Origin: Rhizobium lusitanum
GTDB taxonomy: Bacteria; Pseudomonadota; Alphaproteobacteria; Rhizobiales; Rhizobiaceae
Assembly (NCBI RefSeq): GCF_014189535.1
Contig: NZ_CP050307.1
Location: 2,108,001-2,172,000 of the forward strand
DNA: 64,000 nucleotides
Direction of reading: 5' to 3'
The notes under the pieces were generated by a model. That model saw only the letters and a program-made list of their open reading frames with translations. It was not told the origin of the DNA and made no database searches. This document shows positions 9,460-17,016 of the stretch, in pieces; within the stretch, counting starts at the first letter, position 1, and each line of letters begins with the position of its first letter. A program made the position numbers and the translations under genes.

Positions 9460-10466
9460 GCTGCCCGCGCCCTGTTCACCAACCAGCCGTCGAGTTGGTC
9501 GGCGATCGAAGGATCGAGAAGACCGCGCTTTTCCATCCACTCGTCGTCGAAGAAGGAGCTAAGATATTTCTCGCCTCCATCGGCTACGGTCGTTACCACG
9601 TTGCCGCTCAGTTTGCCGGCCACGATGAATTCCAGCGCCTTGTAGATGGCGCCGCCGGTCGAGCCGCCAACCAGGAGCCCCTTGCGTCGAGCAATATAGC
9701 GGGCCGTCTCGAAGGCCTGGGTGTCAGTGACCTGAACACCTTCGTCGATGCAGGAATAGTCCAGCACCTTGCCAACCTCGTCGCCGGCGGGTGTGCCCGT
9801 ACCGGACTGGTAATAGGGATAGCCCGGTTTTCCGAAGACGATCGATCCGGCGGGCTCGACCGCGATGGTCTTGATGCGAGCATTATGCCGCTTGAGGCCT
9901 TGGGAAATACCGGTCATCGAGCCGCCGGTGCCCACGCAACCGACGAATGCGTCGATGCCTTCAGGCAGCTGGGTCAGGAGCTCCTCGACGAAACCGGCAT
10001 AACCTTCTGGATTTGCCGGATTGTCGGACTGGTTCATGAACAGCGCGCCGGGAAGCTGGGCGCCGAGCTGCGAGGCGAGACGCTGGCGTTCGACCACGGC
10101 GACCTCATCCTCGCGGTAGGTGCCTTCGACATAACGAATCTCCGCCCCGAGCGCCCGCATCGTGCGGATCTTGTCCGGAGCGGCATGATGATCCACCACC
10201 GCGATGAAACGCATGTCGAATTCAAGGGCGGCAAGCGCAAGGCCGATACCGGTATTGCCGGAGGAGGATTCGACGATGGTACCGCCCGGCTTCAGGCGAC
10301 CATCGTTCAGCGCGGCAACCACCATGCTGCGTGCCATCCGGTCCTTCATCGAGCCGCCCGGATTGTTCTTCTCGATCTTGAGGATCAGAGTCGCGTTCCG
10401 ACCGGGCAGATCTATCGACATCAACGGCGTCTGGCCGATAAACTGGGTTATCGTCGTGTAAGTCAT
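9456..10466 (-). CDS. SbnA-like PLP-dependent cysteine-synthase-family enzyme
   Basis: A 336-residue fold-type II PLP enzyme of the cysteine synthase/cystathionine beta-synthase family. The PLP lysine sits in NNPGGSMKDR (about residue 44), the substrate loop is SSSGNTGIGLA, and the phosphate-binding loop is GTGGSMTGISQ. In Staphylococcus, SbnA uses O-phosphoserine and glutamate to form a C-N bond; the presence of an SbnI/SerK-like serine kinase in the same operon supports O-phosphoserine as the donor here. The amine acceptor is unknown; lysine would fit a rhizobactin-like product. The gene overlaps both neighbours as ATGA. A plain biosynthetic cysteine synthase is less likely given the operon. 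Confidence 0.88.
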   Translation of the reverse strand: MTYTTITQFIGQTPLMSIDLPGRNATLILKIEKNNPGGSMKDRMARSMVVAALNDGRLKPGGTIVESSSGNTGIGLALAALEFDMRFIAVVDHHAAPDKIRTMRALGAEIRYVEGTYREDEVAVVERQRLASQLGAQLPGALFMNQSDNPANPEGYAGFVEELLTQLPEGIDAFVGCVGTGGSMTGISQGLKRHNARIKTIAVEPAGSIVFGKPGYPYYQSGTGTPAGDEVGKVLDYSCIDEGVQVTDTQAFETARYIARRKGLLVGGSTGGAIYKALEFIVAGKLSGNVVTTVADGGEKYLSSFFDDEWMEKRGLLDPSIADQLDGWLVNRARAA

Positions 10467-11839
10467 AGGTACATCTCCAAATCGTCGGTGGTGAGAAAAG
10501 GCATGCCGTCCGCACCGTGATGCACACGGAAGCGCTTCGGCATCGGATGGCGATGAAATTCGTTTTCGAGCAGATCCATCTGGTATCCGGCTGTGTTGGC
10601 ATAGACCAGAAGATCACCGGCGCGGGGCATGGCGGGGAAATCCAGCCAGCGGTTGGTCAGTACGTCCTCGTCAAGGCAGCTATGGCCTGCGAGATAGGCC
10701 TTGCATGGCTTTTCGGCAGGCGTGTACGCGGCAGCGGGAATGATGATCGGATCGATCAGGAACTCCGATGCGAACCAGGTCTCGCAGGCACTGAAGCTGC
10801 TGCCTTCCACGAAGACGACGGCCGTGTCCGGCCCCAGCGTCTTGACGCGGGTGATCCTGAAGACGGAGACGGCGGCCTGGTCGGCCAAGGCGCGGCCGGG
10901 TTCCAGCGCCAGCGTGAGGTTCTCGTCCCTGAAATAGTCGGCGATGCTCCGGCCGTCGTCGAGTGCCGCGGCAAGCAGGCAGCCCAGCCAGTCGGCGGCC
11001 GAAACCTCGCCGCCATACGGATAGAAGGAAGACGGCTGCTTATGGTTGCGATAGTCCGCCGCGCTCTGGCGCTCGATGTGAGCTTGATAGCCACGCGCAT
11101 CGACATAGCGTATCGGCAGTCCGCCGCCGATATCGATCATTCTGGGAGTGAGGCCAATCGCGCGCGCCTCGCTGATCAACCAGGAGGCTTCGCGGATTGC
11201 GGCGGCCCGCGTTTCCCAGCCATAGCCGGAGAGATGGAAATGCAGACCGTCGAAGCGAAACCGCTTATCGGCGGCAATGACTGACAGGCAAAGCAGCACC
11301 TCATCGGCGTCCATGCCGAAGCGGCTACCGGCCTGACTGCCGGGGCGCAGGCGCAGCAGCACTGGCTGCGGCTCTCCATCCTCCGGCAGGCGGGCAGAGA
11401 GGTCATCCAGTTCTTCCGGCGAATCGACCGAGATCAGCGCCTTGCAGGCAATCAGCGCATCGTGAAATGCCCGCGTTTTCGCAGGGCCGGTTGCGACAAT
11501 GCGGTCTCCCGCAGCACCCAGCGCCAGCGTGTCCCGCAGTTCATAGAGGCTGGAGACGTCGACGCCGATACCGGCATTGAGCGCAGCATGCATCAAACCC
11601 GGCGACTTGTTGACCTTCGCGCCATAATAGAGCGCGTGATTTACTCCATGTTGCGCGAGCACGTCGGTCAGCGCACGCGCATTTTCGCCCAATGCCTCGG
11701 GGCTTACCAAATGAAATGGGGAGCCATGTTTCTCCACCCACTCGATCAGCAACGTGCCATTGTGGCTGATAAGATCAGCTGTTCGGGGGCGCAGAATGGG
11801 AGAGAGACCAGCATCAGATCCTTGCCGATATAGCGTCAT
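10463..11839 (-). CDS. PLP-dependent decarboxylase (fold type III; SbnH/diaminopimelate decarboxylase-like)
   Basis: A 458-residue alanine-racemase-fold decarboxylase of the DAP/ornithine decarboxylase family. YYGAKVNKS near residue 70 holds the PLP lysine, HFHLSGYG the His stacking on PLP, IDIGGGLP the glycine-rich phosphate loop, and ALEPGRAL a second phosphate contact. In staphyloferrin B synthesis the homologue SbnH decarboxylates a diaminopropionate-containing intermediate to an ethylenediamine unit, and an equivalent step is likely here. I set the start at the ATG 11837-11839, which forms an ATGA overlap with the upstream gene; a longer frame from 11890 would lie inside that gene. Confidence 0.88.
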   Translation of the reverse strand: MTLYRQGSDAGLSPILRPRTADLISHNGTLLIEWVEKHGSPFHLVSPEALGENARALTDVLAQHGVNHALYYGAKVNKSPGLMHAALNAGIGVDVSSLYELRDTLALGAAGDRIVATGPAKTRAFHDALIACKALISVDSPEELDDLSARLPEDGEPQPVLLRLRPGSQAGSRFGMDADEVLLCLSVIAADKRFRFDGLHFHLSGYGWETRAAAIREASWLISEARAIGLTPRMIDIGGGLPIRYVDARGYQAHIERQSAADYRNHKQPSSFYPYGGEVSAADWLGCLLAAALDDGRSIADYFRDENLTLALEPGRALADQAAVSVFRITRVKTLGPDTAVVFVEGSSFSACETWFASEFLIDPIIIPAAAYTPAEKPCKAYLAGHSCLDEDVLTNRWLDFPAMPRAGDLLVYANTAGYQMDLLENEFHRHPMPKRFRVHHGADGMPFLTTDDLEMYL

Positions 11840-12273
11840 AGCGATGCTCCTGCACCGGCCGTCGCAAATGAGGCGTGCGTTGTAGGCCAATCCGGCCGCA
11901 GGCGCTCAAGCGGCACCATGCACGACGGCAGAGGCGCATCGACAATATGCCGTGTCGTTTTGAACGGAAATTTGCCGCCGCTTCTGGCCATGGCAAAAAT
12001 CTTTTCGGGCGTGATAGTTTCGCCGCTCCGCCAGCCTTCCACCCGGACAAGATCGTAGCTCAGCATAAAGACTGGGACAGCGGTCAGCTGCAGTCGCCGT
12101 GCAACGCATAGGCGATGGTGACCGTCCATAACGAGAAGCTCGTCCTTTTCCACCATGATCGGCACCGTCCAGTAGCCGGTTTGGAGGATCTGAGCTTCAA
12201 GGATTTCGACGCGATCTGGATCAACCTCCTCGGTCGGGATCAACTGATCGGGGCATAAGAAATGGTATTTCAT
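11836..12273 (-). CDS. ParB/Srx-fold free serine kinase-like protein (SbnI/SerK type)
   Basis: A 145-residue protein with the ParB/sulfiredoxin fold signature VMDGHHRLCVARRL around residues 48-62 and the segment PFKTTRHI around residues 103-110, which matches the PPKTTRH motif of archaeal SerK and of SbnI. Those proteins phosphorylate free serine to O-phosphoserine. Here it would supply the SbnA-like enzyme two genes downstream. It is shorter than SbnI (about 250 residues) and lacks its C-terminal part, so SbnI's haem-sensing or DNA-binding role need not apply. First gene of the operon: ATG at 12271-12273 with AAGGCGG just upstream, 46 bp after an IRO. Function is inferred from motif and context. 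Confidence 0.8.
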   Translation of the reverse strand: MKYHFLCPDQLIPTEEVDPDRVEILEAQILQTGYWTVPIMVEKDELLVMDGHHRLCVARRLQLTAVPVFMLSYDLVRVEGWRSGETITPEKIFAMARSGGKFPFKTTRHIVDAPLPSCMVPLERLRPDWPTTHASFATAGAGASL

Positions 12274-12318
12274 CGATCCGCCTTCTTGGTCAGTGGCTGT
12301 TGACGGGCGCGATAAAGG

Positions 12319-12333
12319 TGAGAAATTTTGTCA
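12319..12333 (-). promoter_or_regulatory. IRO and -35 box of the NIS siderophore operon
   Basis: On the coding (minus) strand the sequence TGACAAAATTTCTCA fits TGA-N9-TCA, the RirA operator. It overlaps a perfect TTGACA -35 hexamer (12329-12334) and ends 46 bp before the first ATG. Iron-dependent repression by RirA is the expected control. Confidence 0.72.
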
Positions 12334-12545
12334 AGTTTGTGGCGGAGAGTATTTTTCTTTTTGGCTACTATAAATTGTAGTAATGCAGGAAATATCTTCC
12401 GTTCTCACCAGGCTTGAGCGCTACGAGACCCATTGAAACGTTTGAAAAATGGTAGCCAAACCCAACCAACGGCCGCATTCAAGGTAATGAATGGTAGTTC
12501 CAGGAAACACGCTGACTTTCAATCTAGCGAACAGGGACGCACGAA

Positions 12546-12581
12546 ATAAACATGACTATTAATATCATGTTTATAGTCATG
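12546..12581. promoter_or_regulatory. Nested inverted repeats containing a second IRO-like site
   Basis: Two perfect inverted repeats interlock here: a 10-bp pair (ATAAACATGA at 12546-12555 with 12565-12574) and a 9-bp pair (CATGACTAT at 12551-12559 with 12573-12581). The centre (12553-12567, TGACTATTAATATCA) again fits TGA-N9-TCA and closely resembles the site before the receptor at 1684. It lies about 275 bp upstream of the siderophore operon, and no intact gene begins to its right. It could be a distal operator or promoter of the operon, or the leftover control region of a lost gene. Confidence 0.55.
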
Positions 12582-12853
12582 TATTGTAACTATCCACCAT
12601 CTAAAATTGCATAGATATCATTAGCGACCGTCATCGAAGAACCTCTGGCACGCCCAACTGAGGCGATCGAATTTTTCGAGGGAAGCATAAATTCCAGCCA
12701 GAGGAGAATTAATCTGTTGATTTCCGCCAGGAGCTGACCCGGTTCCGGAAGTCCGGGTCAAAGCGGCGTTGAAACACTGCAGAATGTTTCGAGGCTCCGT
12801 AAGGTTAGCCTGTTGGCGATCGGTCTGTGCAATCTTGCAGCACGATCCAAGTT

Positions 12854-12913
12854 GCTCGTGATCGCCTTTATCGCCGCCACCGGTTTCCAGCTGAAGTGAT
12901 CGCGCACGCGGTA
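12854..12913 (+). pseudogene. Remnant of an IS6-family transposase
   Basis: About 20 codons translate to ARDRLYRRHRFPAEVIAHAV, which matches the N-terminal start of IS6-family transposases found in rhizobia. The similarity stops abruptly and the frame runs on with unrelated sequence to a stop at 13009. No terminal repeats were recognised. The surrounding 12600-13000 stretch otherwise holds nothing I can identify. Confidence 0.55.
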
Positions 12914-13005
12914 ACTCTGTTGGCAGCTAAATCACCTGATTTGCAAATGACGCGACGCGCCATAGGTCGGCCTTGGAAACCCAAGCATCCTGGGGTCCTG
13001 GCTAT

Positions 13006-13326
13006 TTAAATCAGGTCACTCCCCTCTACTACTTCGAGCCCAAAAGACGAGCGGGCCTCCAGGCAGGCTGCGTCTCCTGGAACGCAAGCGCGACAAACAT
13101 CTGGCCGAAGATCATAAACCAGGCATGATGTGTTCGAACCGACGCGGCCGGACAAAGCTGAACAGCGCGCGCCGTGACACCGCATTCCTCCTTGATCTTC
13201 CGAGACGAAATGCGCCGGTAAAGCGTCGAGCTCAGCTTCCGTCTCTGTGGAAAATCTTGGCCAACTGGGCGAAAATGAGCAGCAAGCGCCGCAGGCTTCA
13301 CAGTCAAGGTCAACAGCAAGGATCAT
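13006..13326 (-). CDS. YkgJ-family cysteine-cluster protein
   Basis: A 106-residue protein with eight cysteines arranged as in the YkgJ (zinc- or iron-chelating) family: CEACGACCSF near the N-terminus, then MRCHGARCSAL and CLVYDLRPDVCRAC. These proteins probably bind a metal ion or cluster; their biological role is not known. The gene stands alone between two transposase remnants, has no obvious promoter that I could pick out, and its position beside a siderophore locus may be coincidental. The motif agreement over the full length makes it likely to be a real gene despite its size. Confidence 0.75.
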   Translation of the reverse strand: MILAVDLDCEACGACCSFSPSWPRFSTETEAELDALPAHFVSEDQGGMRCHGARCSALSGRVGSNTSCLVYDLRPDVCRACVPGDAACLEARSSFGLEVVEGSDLI

Positions 13327-13677
13327 AGTGCGTTCTATCGCAGCGATCCGGGAATGCCAGGCTTTTTATATCCTAGTCGGCATCAGATCGTGCCTGCGAG
13401 ACTTCTTGGCCTTGAAAGGGTCTGAACTGCCGGCCCTGTCGTTCGACAAGCGTAAGCTGGCGCGGAACGGTGACCCCGTTGAAAACCCCCATACGATTTA
13501 AAATTGATAGCAAAATTAGGTCATCTATGGAGTTGACCTTGCCCTGGAGTTCTATCCAGTTTTGAGTTCGTCCCAGCCATCTACGATGGTACCCCTGATT
13601 TGGGCCAGCGGGAGCTGGAATTTTCCGGAGGTAAGCTCAATTCGGCAATGGATCGGGTGAGCCGTTCATCAGGGAAA

Positions 13678-13914
13678 TTAGCACTTTGTTGCCGGCCGGA
13701 ATTCATTATAGTCCCTGCACCAGCCCTCAATTTCCCCGCGTGCGTCGTCAAGTCTCCTGAACCCGTGGGCATCTGGGCACCCTGCCCGGAACTTGCCATT
13801 GAAGAATTCGATGAAGGCCTTGTCGGTGGGTTTGCCACGTCGGGAGACTTCGAGGACAACATCCTTCTGGCCGCCCATAGATCGGATGACCGCGCTGCCA
13901 TTGCCGCCGAACAC
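13678..13914 (-). pseudogene. Remnant of an IS3-family transposase (OrfB C-terminus)
   Basis: The minus-strand frame reads SRRGKPTDKAFIEFFNGKFR...DDARGEIEGWCRDYNEFRP, the hallmark end of the rve integrase core of IS3-family transposases (SRPGKPTDNAFIEAFNGxFR...YNxxRPH). Only the last 75 or so codons survive; the expected RPHSAIG continues as RPATKC and a stop, and upstream catalytic parts are missing. It abuts the end of the LysR gene, so insertion followed by decay may have altered that gene's tail. The 13330-13670 stretch next to it shows no gene. Confidence 0.75.
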
Positions 13915-13941
13915 CTACAAGCCAGAAGGCAAGGTGGATCA

Positions 13942-14904
13942 CTATTCCGTTTTCGACCAACTCCTCGGATCCAGGCCGAGTGTCGGATAAAGCGCGTCTA
14001 CCGCGACGATGTCACTGTTGAGTTCGGCGATCATCCAGTCGCGAACCTGCGTGACGATGGCGCGGGCCGGCTTGTCCCGCAGACGGACGAGATGGCACTG
14101 GCGGCCGGTCGTCATCAGATGTTCGCGCGCCGGCACCAGTGCCTTGGTTCGCAGCCAATGCGCAACGACGTTCAGCCAGCCGAGTGCAACGCCCTGCCCG
14201 AGAAGCGCTGCCTGCACCACGATGGCGTAGTCGGAAAAGATCATCGAGTTGATCGCATCGCCCTCGTTCGCCGGAGAAAACAGGCTCGACCAGTTCGGCT
14301 GGGCATCGCTGAGATTGATGGTGATGTCGGGGCTTCGTTTCATATCGTTACCGTCAGGCCCGTGGCTCTCCCGATAGGCTGGGCTGCAGATCGGGACCAG
14401 AATTTCCGGCATGACGAAGACCGCCTCGTGCCGCTCATCCGAGCCGTTGACGAAGCGCATGCCGAGATCCACGTCGTTGACCGGGCCTGCGAGCGCGCCC
14501 ATCACGAGCTGGAAACGCAGGTCGACGGTCGGAAACTGCTTCTTGAATTCCGCCATGCGCGGCATCATCCAATGGGTGATGAAACCGGTCGAGACCGACA
14601 AGGAGACTGTCTGAATGCCGATGCGGCGATCCTCGATTTCGCGCAGCGCGTTCTCGATTCCCGAAAAACCGCGCGCAATCGCATCGAAGAGGATCCGGCC
14701 GGGTTCGGTCAGGCCGACACCTCCCGGCTGGCGGCTAAACAGCGCCGTATCGAGATGCTCCTCCAGACGCGCGATCATCCGGCTGACGGCCGCCGGTGTG
14801 ACGTTGAGCTCGTTCGCTGCCTTGGAGAAGTTGCCGCAGCGCGCCGCAGCCTCGAAAGTAAAGAGGCCATTCATGGACGGCAGGGACCGGCGCAATTTAT
14901 TCAT
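13942..14904 (-). CDS. LysR-family transcriptional regulator (GcvA-like)
   Basis: A LysR regulator of about 320 residues. The N-terminal helix-turn-helix reads FEAAARCGNFSKAANELNVTPAAVSRMIARLE, followed by a substrate-binding domain with the GcvA-type segments LSVSTGFITHWMMPRM, DVDLGMRF and LGQGVALGW. I start it at the ATG 14902-14904 (MNKLRRSLPSMNG), the position expected for this subfamily; a longer in-frame start at 14973 adds 23 atypical residues. It is divergent from the transporter/oxidase operon beginning at 15139, which it very likely controls. Its C-terminal tail, after about residue 295, runs into the IS3 remnant and may be altered. Confidence 0.88.
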   Translation of the reverse strand: MNKLRRSLPSMNGLFTFEAAARCGNFSKAANELNVTPAAVSRMIARLEEHLDTALFSRQPGGVGLTEPGRILFDAIARGFSGIENALREIEDRRIGIQTVSLSVSTGFITHWMMPRMAEFKKQFPTVDLRFQLVMGALAGPVNDVDLGMRFVNGSDERHEAVFVMPEILVPICSPAYRESHGPDGNDMKRSPDITINLSDAQPNWSSLFSPANEGDAINSMIFSDYAIVVQAALLGQGVALGWLNVVAHWLRTKALVPAREHLMTTGRQCHLVRLRDKPARAIVTQVRDWMIAELNSDIVAVDALYPTLGLDPRSWSKTE

Positions 14905-14916
14905 TACATAATGTAA
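14904..14916. promoter_or_regulatory. Perfect palindrome at the LysR start, candidate operator
   Basis: TTACATAATGTAA (two 6-bp arms around a single A) lies across the start of the LysR gene and within the divergent control region of the 15-22.8 kb operon. Position and symmetry suit autoregulation by the LysR protein; binding is not shown. Confidence 0.4.
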
Positions 14917-15138
14917 CACCTTTCTGAACTTTTTTTCAATTGCGGACAGCTCGGTTCTTTGGTCTGTTACCAATCAAGGAAGGCAAAAGACCTTCAAGGA
15001 AAATCGGGGAACAGGATATGCAAACCCGCCGGGCGGACAGCGTTCCGGCATGGGCCACATATCCAGGTTTCTACTCAACAATGAATGCAGCGCATGTCGA
15101 TCCGGCATCGCCGTGTACAAATTTTGCAGTGGAATCAA

Positions 15139-16230
15139 ATGATTGATCTAAAGAGCGCTGAGCGTTTGGGCGTTTCCATTCGCGCTGCAAACAAGAGCTA
15201 CGGAGAATTCCGGGCGCTGGACAATGTCAGCCTGGAAGTGGCTGCGGGCGAATTCGTCTCGATCCTCGGGCCTTCCGGATCGGGAAAGACGACCTTTCTG
15301 GGAATTCTGGGCGGCTTTGTGCAGCCCACGTCCGGATCCATCTGGCTCGGCGAACGGGATATTACATTCGAGCCTCCGCACAAACGCAATATCGGCATCG
15401 TCTTCCAGAACTACGCGCTTTTTCCGCATATGAGCGTCGCCGAGAACATCACATTTCCCCTCAGGGCACGCCGCCTACCGAAATCGGAGTGGCCAAGCAA
15501 GCTGCGGGAAGCGCTCGATATGGTCGAACTGACCGGATACGGAGAACGGCGCGTTCATGAACTTTCCGGCGGCCAGCGCCAGCGTGTCGCACTCGCTCGC
15601 GCCATGATTTTCGAGCCGGGACTGATCCTGATGGACGAGCCGCTGTCCGCGCTCGACAAGCAATTGCGCGAATCCATGCAGATCGAACTCAAGCGCCTGC
15701 ACAAGCGGCTGGGCGCAACTATCATCTATGTCACGCACGACCAGCGCGAGGCTCTGACGATGAGCGATCGCGTCGCCATCATGAACAAGGGCCGGTTCGT
15801 GCAGGTCGATACACCAGAGCAGCTTCATGACCATCCGGCGGATTCCTTCGTCGCCCGTTTTATCGGCGAGGCAACGCTGCTGCCGGTCAAGCGCGAAAGC
15901 AACGACACCGTAAGGCTGGGCGACACGGTCCTGCGCACGTCGCATCGCGTTCCAGAGAACGGCCACCTTCATCTTGCGGTCCATTCCGAAAAGCTCGTCG
16001 TCGCAGATGGCAGCGAGCCGTCGGCATCGAACCGGCTGACGGGAACCGTGACCGACACGCTTTATCAGGGCGAGAGCATCCGGGTTTTCCTGACGCTGTC
16101 ATCCGGTGGCGACCTCAGCCTCAGGCTCCCAAGCAATCATACGGGCCGCGCGCAACTCAAGAAGCCGGGCGACCCGATCGTCGTGGCACTGCATCCCGAA
16201 GACACGATCATTGTGCCGGAAGCGTCCTGA
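15139..16230 (+). CDS. ABC transporter ATPase, PotA-like (polyamine/opine type)
   Basis: A 363-residue ATPase of the spermidine/putrescine (PotA) branch. Walker A GPSGSGKTT, Q-loop VFQNYALFPHMSV, signature LSGGQRQRVALARA, Walker B LILMDEPLSALD and H-loop YVTHDQ are all intact, and a C-terminal TOBE domain follows from about residue 275. I start it at ATG 15139 (MIDLKSAERL); the open frame extends back to 15085 but the extra residues are not family-like. It would energise the two permeases at 19454-21127. First gene of the operon divergent from the LysR gene. Confidence 0.92.
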   Translation: MIDLKSAERLGVSIRAANKSYGEFRALDNVSLEVAAGEFVSILGPSGSGKTTFLGILGGFVQPTSGSIWLGERDITFEPPHKRNIGIVFQNYALFPHMSVAENITFPLRARRLPKSEWPSKLREALDMVELTGYGERRVHELSGGQRQRVALARAMIFEPGLILMDEPLSALDKQLRESMQIELKRLHKRLGATIIYVTHDQREALTMSDRVAIMNKGRFVQVDTPEQLHDHPADSFVARFIGEATLLPVKRESNDTVRLGDTVLRTSHRVPENGHLHLAVHSEKLVVADGSEPSASNRLTGTVTDTLYQGESIRVFLTLSSGGDLSLRLPSNHTGRAQLKKPGDPIVVALHPEDTIIVPEAS

Positions 16231-16275
16231 AATCTCGCGTTCATTCATTCTTACAGTCAACAAGGAAAGAAGACT

Positions 16276-17007
16276 ATGAAACTCACCGAATTCAAGGTCA
16301 TGACCTTTGATGTCGTCGGCACTTTGATCGATTTCGAAATGGGCGTCCTGAATGCCGTTCGGGCGCTTGGCGGGGAGAAAGCGGCCGCCGCTTCCGATGA
16401 CCAGATCTTTGAGCCCTACAAGCGCGGCCGGGACAAATTTTACGGCCGCTCCTCCTTTGCCATGAAGGACGTCTATCTTTCCCTGGCGACGGAATGCGGC
16501 TTTGTGAAAGACGCCGCGACCGCGGAAGCCTTTCAGCTGGCGGTCCTGCGCTGGCCGGCCTTCTCGGACTCGGTTGAGGCGCTCGCACGCCTGCGCAAGA
16601 ATTTCCGGCTGGTGGCGATGACGAATGCAGACCGCACGGCCTTCTCGGCCTATTCGGACACGCTCGGCAATCCCTTCCACGACAGCGTCACTTGCGACGA
16701 AACCGGATGCGCCAAGCCCAATCCGCAGTTCTTCGCCTTCAACAAGGGCCGTCAATCCGCTTCCGGCTTCAAGCAGTCGGAAATCCTGCACGTCGCCCAG
16801 AGCCAGCACCACGATATCGGCGTGGCCAAGGAACTCGGCTACACGACATGCTGGATCGAGCGGCGTCAGGGTCTGAAGGGGTTTGGCGGCACGCCGGAAC
16901 CCAAGATACTGACGAAGCCGGACTTCCATTTCTCCTCGCTGAAACAGCTTGCCGACGCCGTTGACGCCGAGCTTGCCGCCGGCGTTCAGACCGCAAGCGC
17001 GGCCTGA
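16276..17007 (+). CDS. HAD-superfamily hydrolase, haloacid-dehalogenase (type II) like
   Basis: A 243-residue HAD hydrolase. Motif I is FDVVGTLIDF (nucleophilic Asp about residue 11), motif II is MTNADR, the lysine lies in GCAKPNPQFF, and motif IV is HVAQSQHHDIGVAKELG. The DxxGT form of motif I is that of type II haloacid dehalogenases rather than phosphatases (DxDGT). It sits between the transporter ATPase and an FAD oxidase, with AAGGAAAGA as ribosome binding site, so it is probably a catabolic step or a repair/proofreading activity for the imported compound. The actual substrate is unknown. Confidence 0.85.
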   Translation: MKLTEFKVMTFDVVGTLIDFEMGVLNAVRALGGEKAAAASDDQIFEPYKRGRDKFYGRSSFAMKDVYLSLATECGFVKDAATAEAFQLAVLRWPAFSDSVEALARLRKNFRLVAMTNADRTAFSAYSDTLGNPFHDSVTCDETGCAKPNPQFFAFNKGRQSASGFKQSEILHVAQSQHHDIGVAKELGYTTCWIERRQGLKGFGGTPEPKILTKPDFHFSSLKQLADAVDAELAAGVQTASAA

Positions 17008-17016
17008 GGATAGACG

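Noticed and set aside
13600..14916. A 438-codon plus-strand open frame opposite the LysR gene
   Set aside because: It mirrors the minus-strand LysR gene, whose helix-turn-helix and ligand domain are clear. The plus-strand translation is rich in Arg/His/Asp and matches no family; it is a high-GC antisense artefact.
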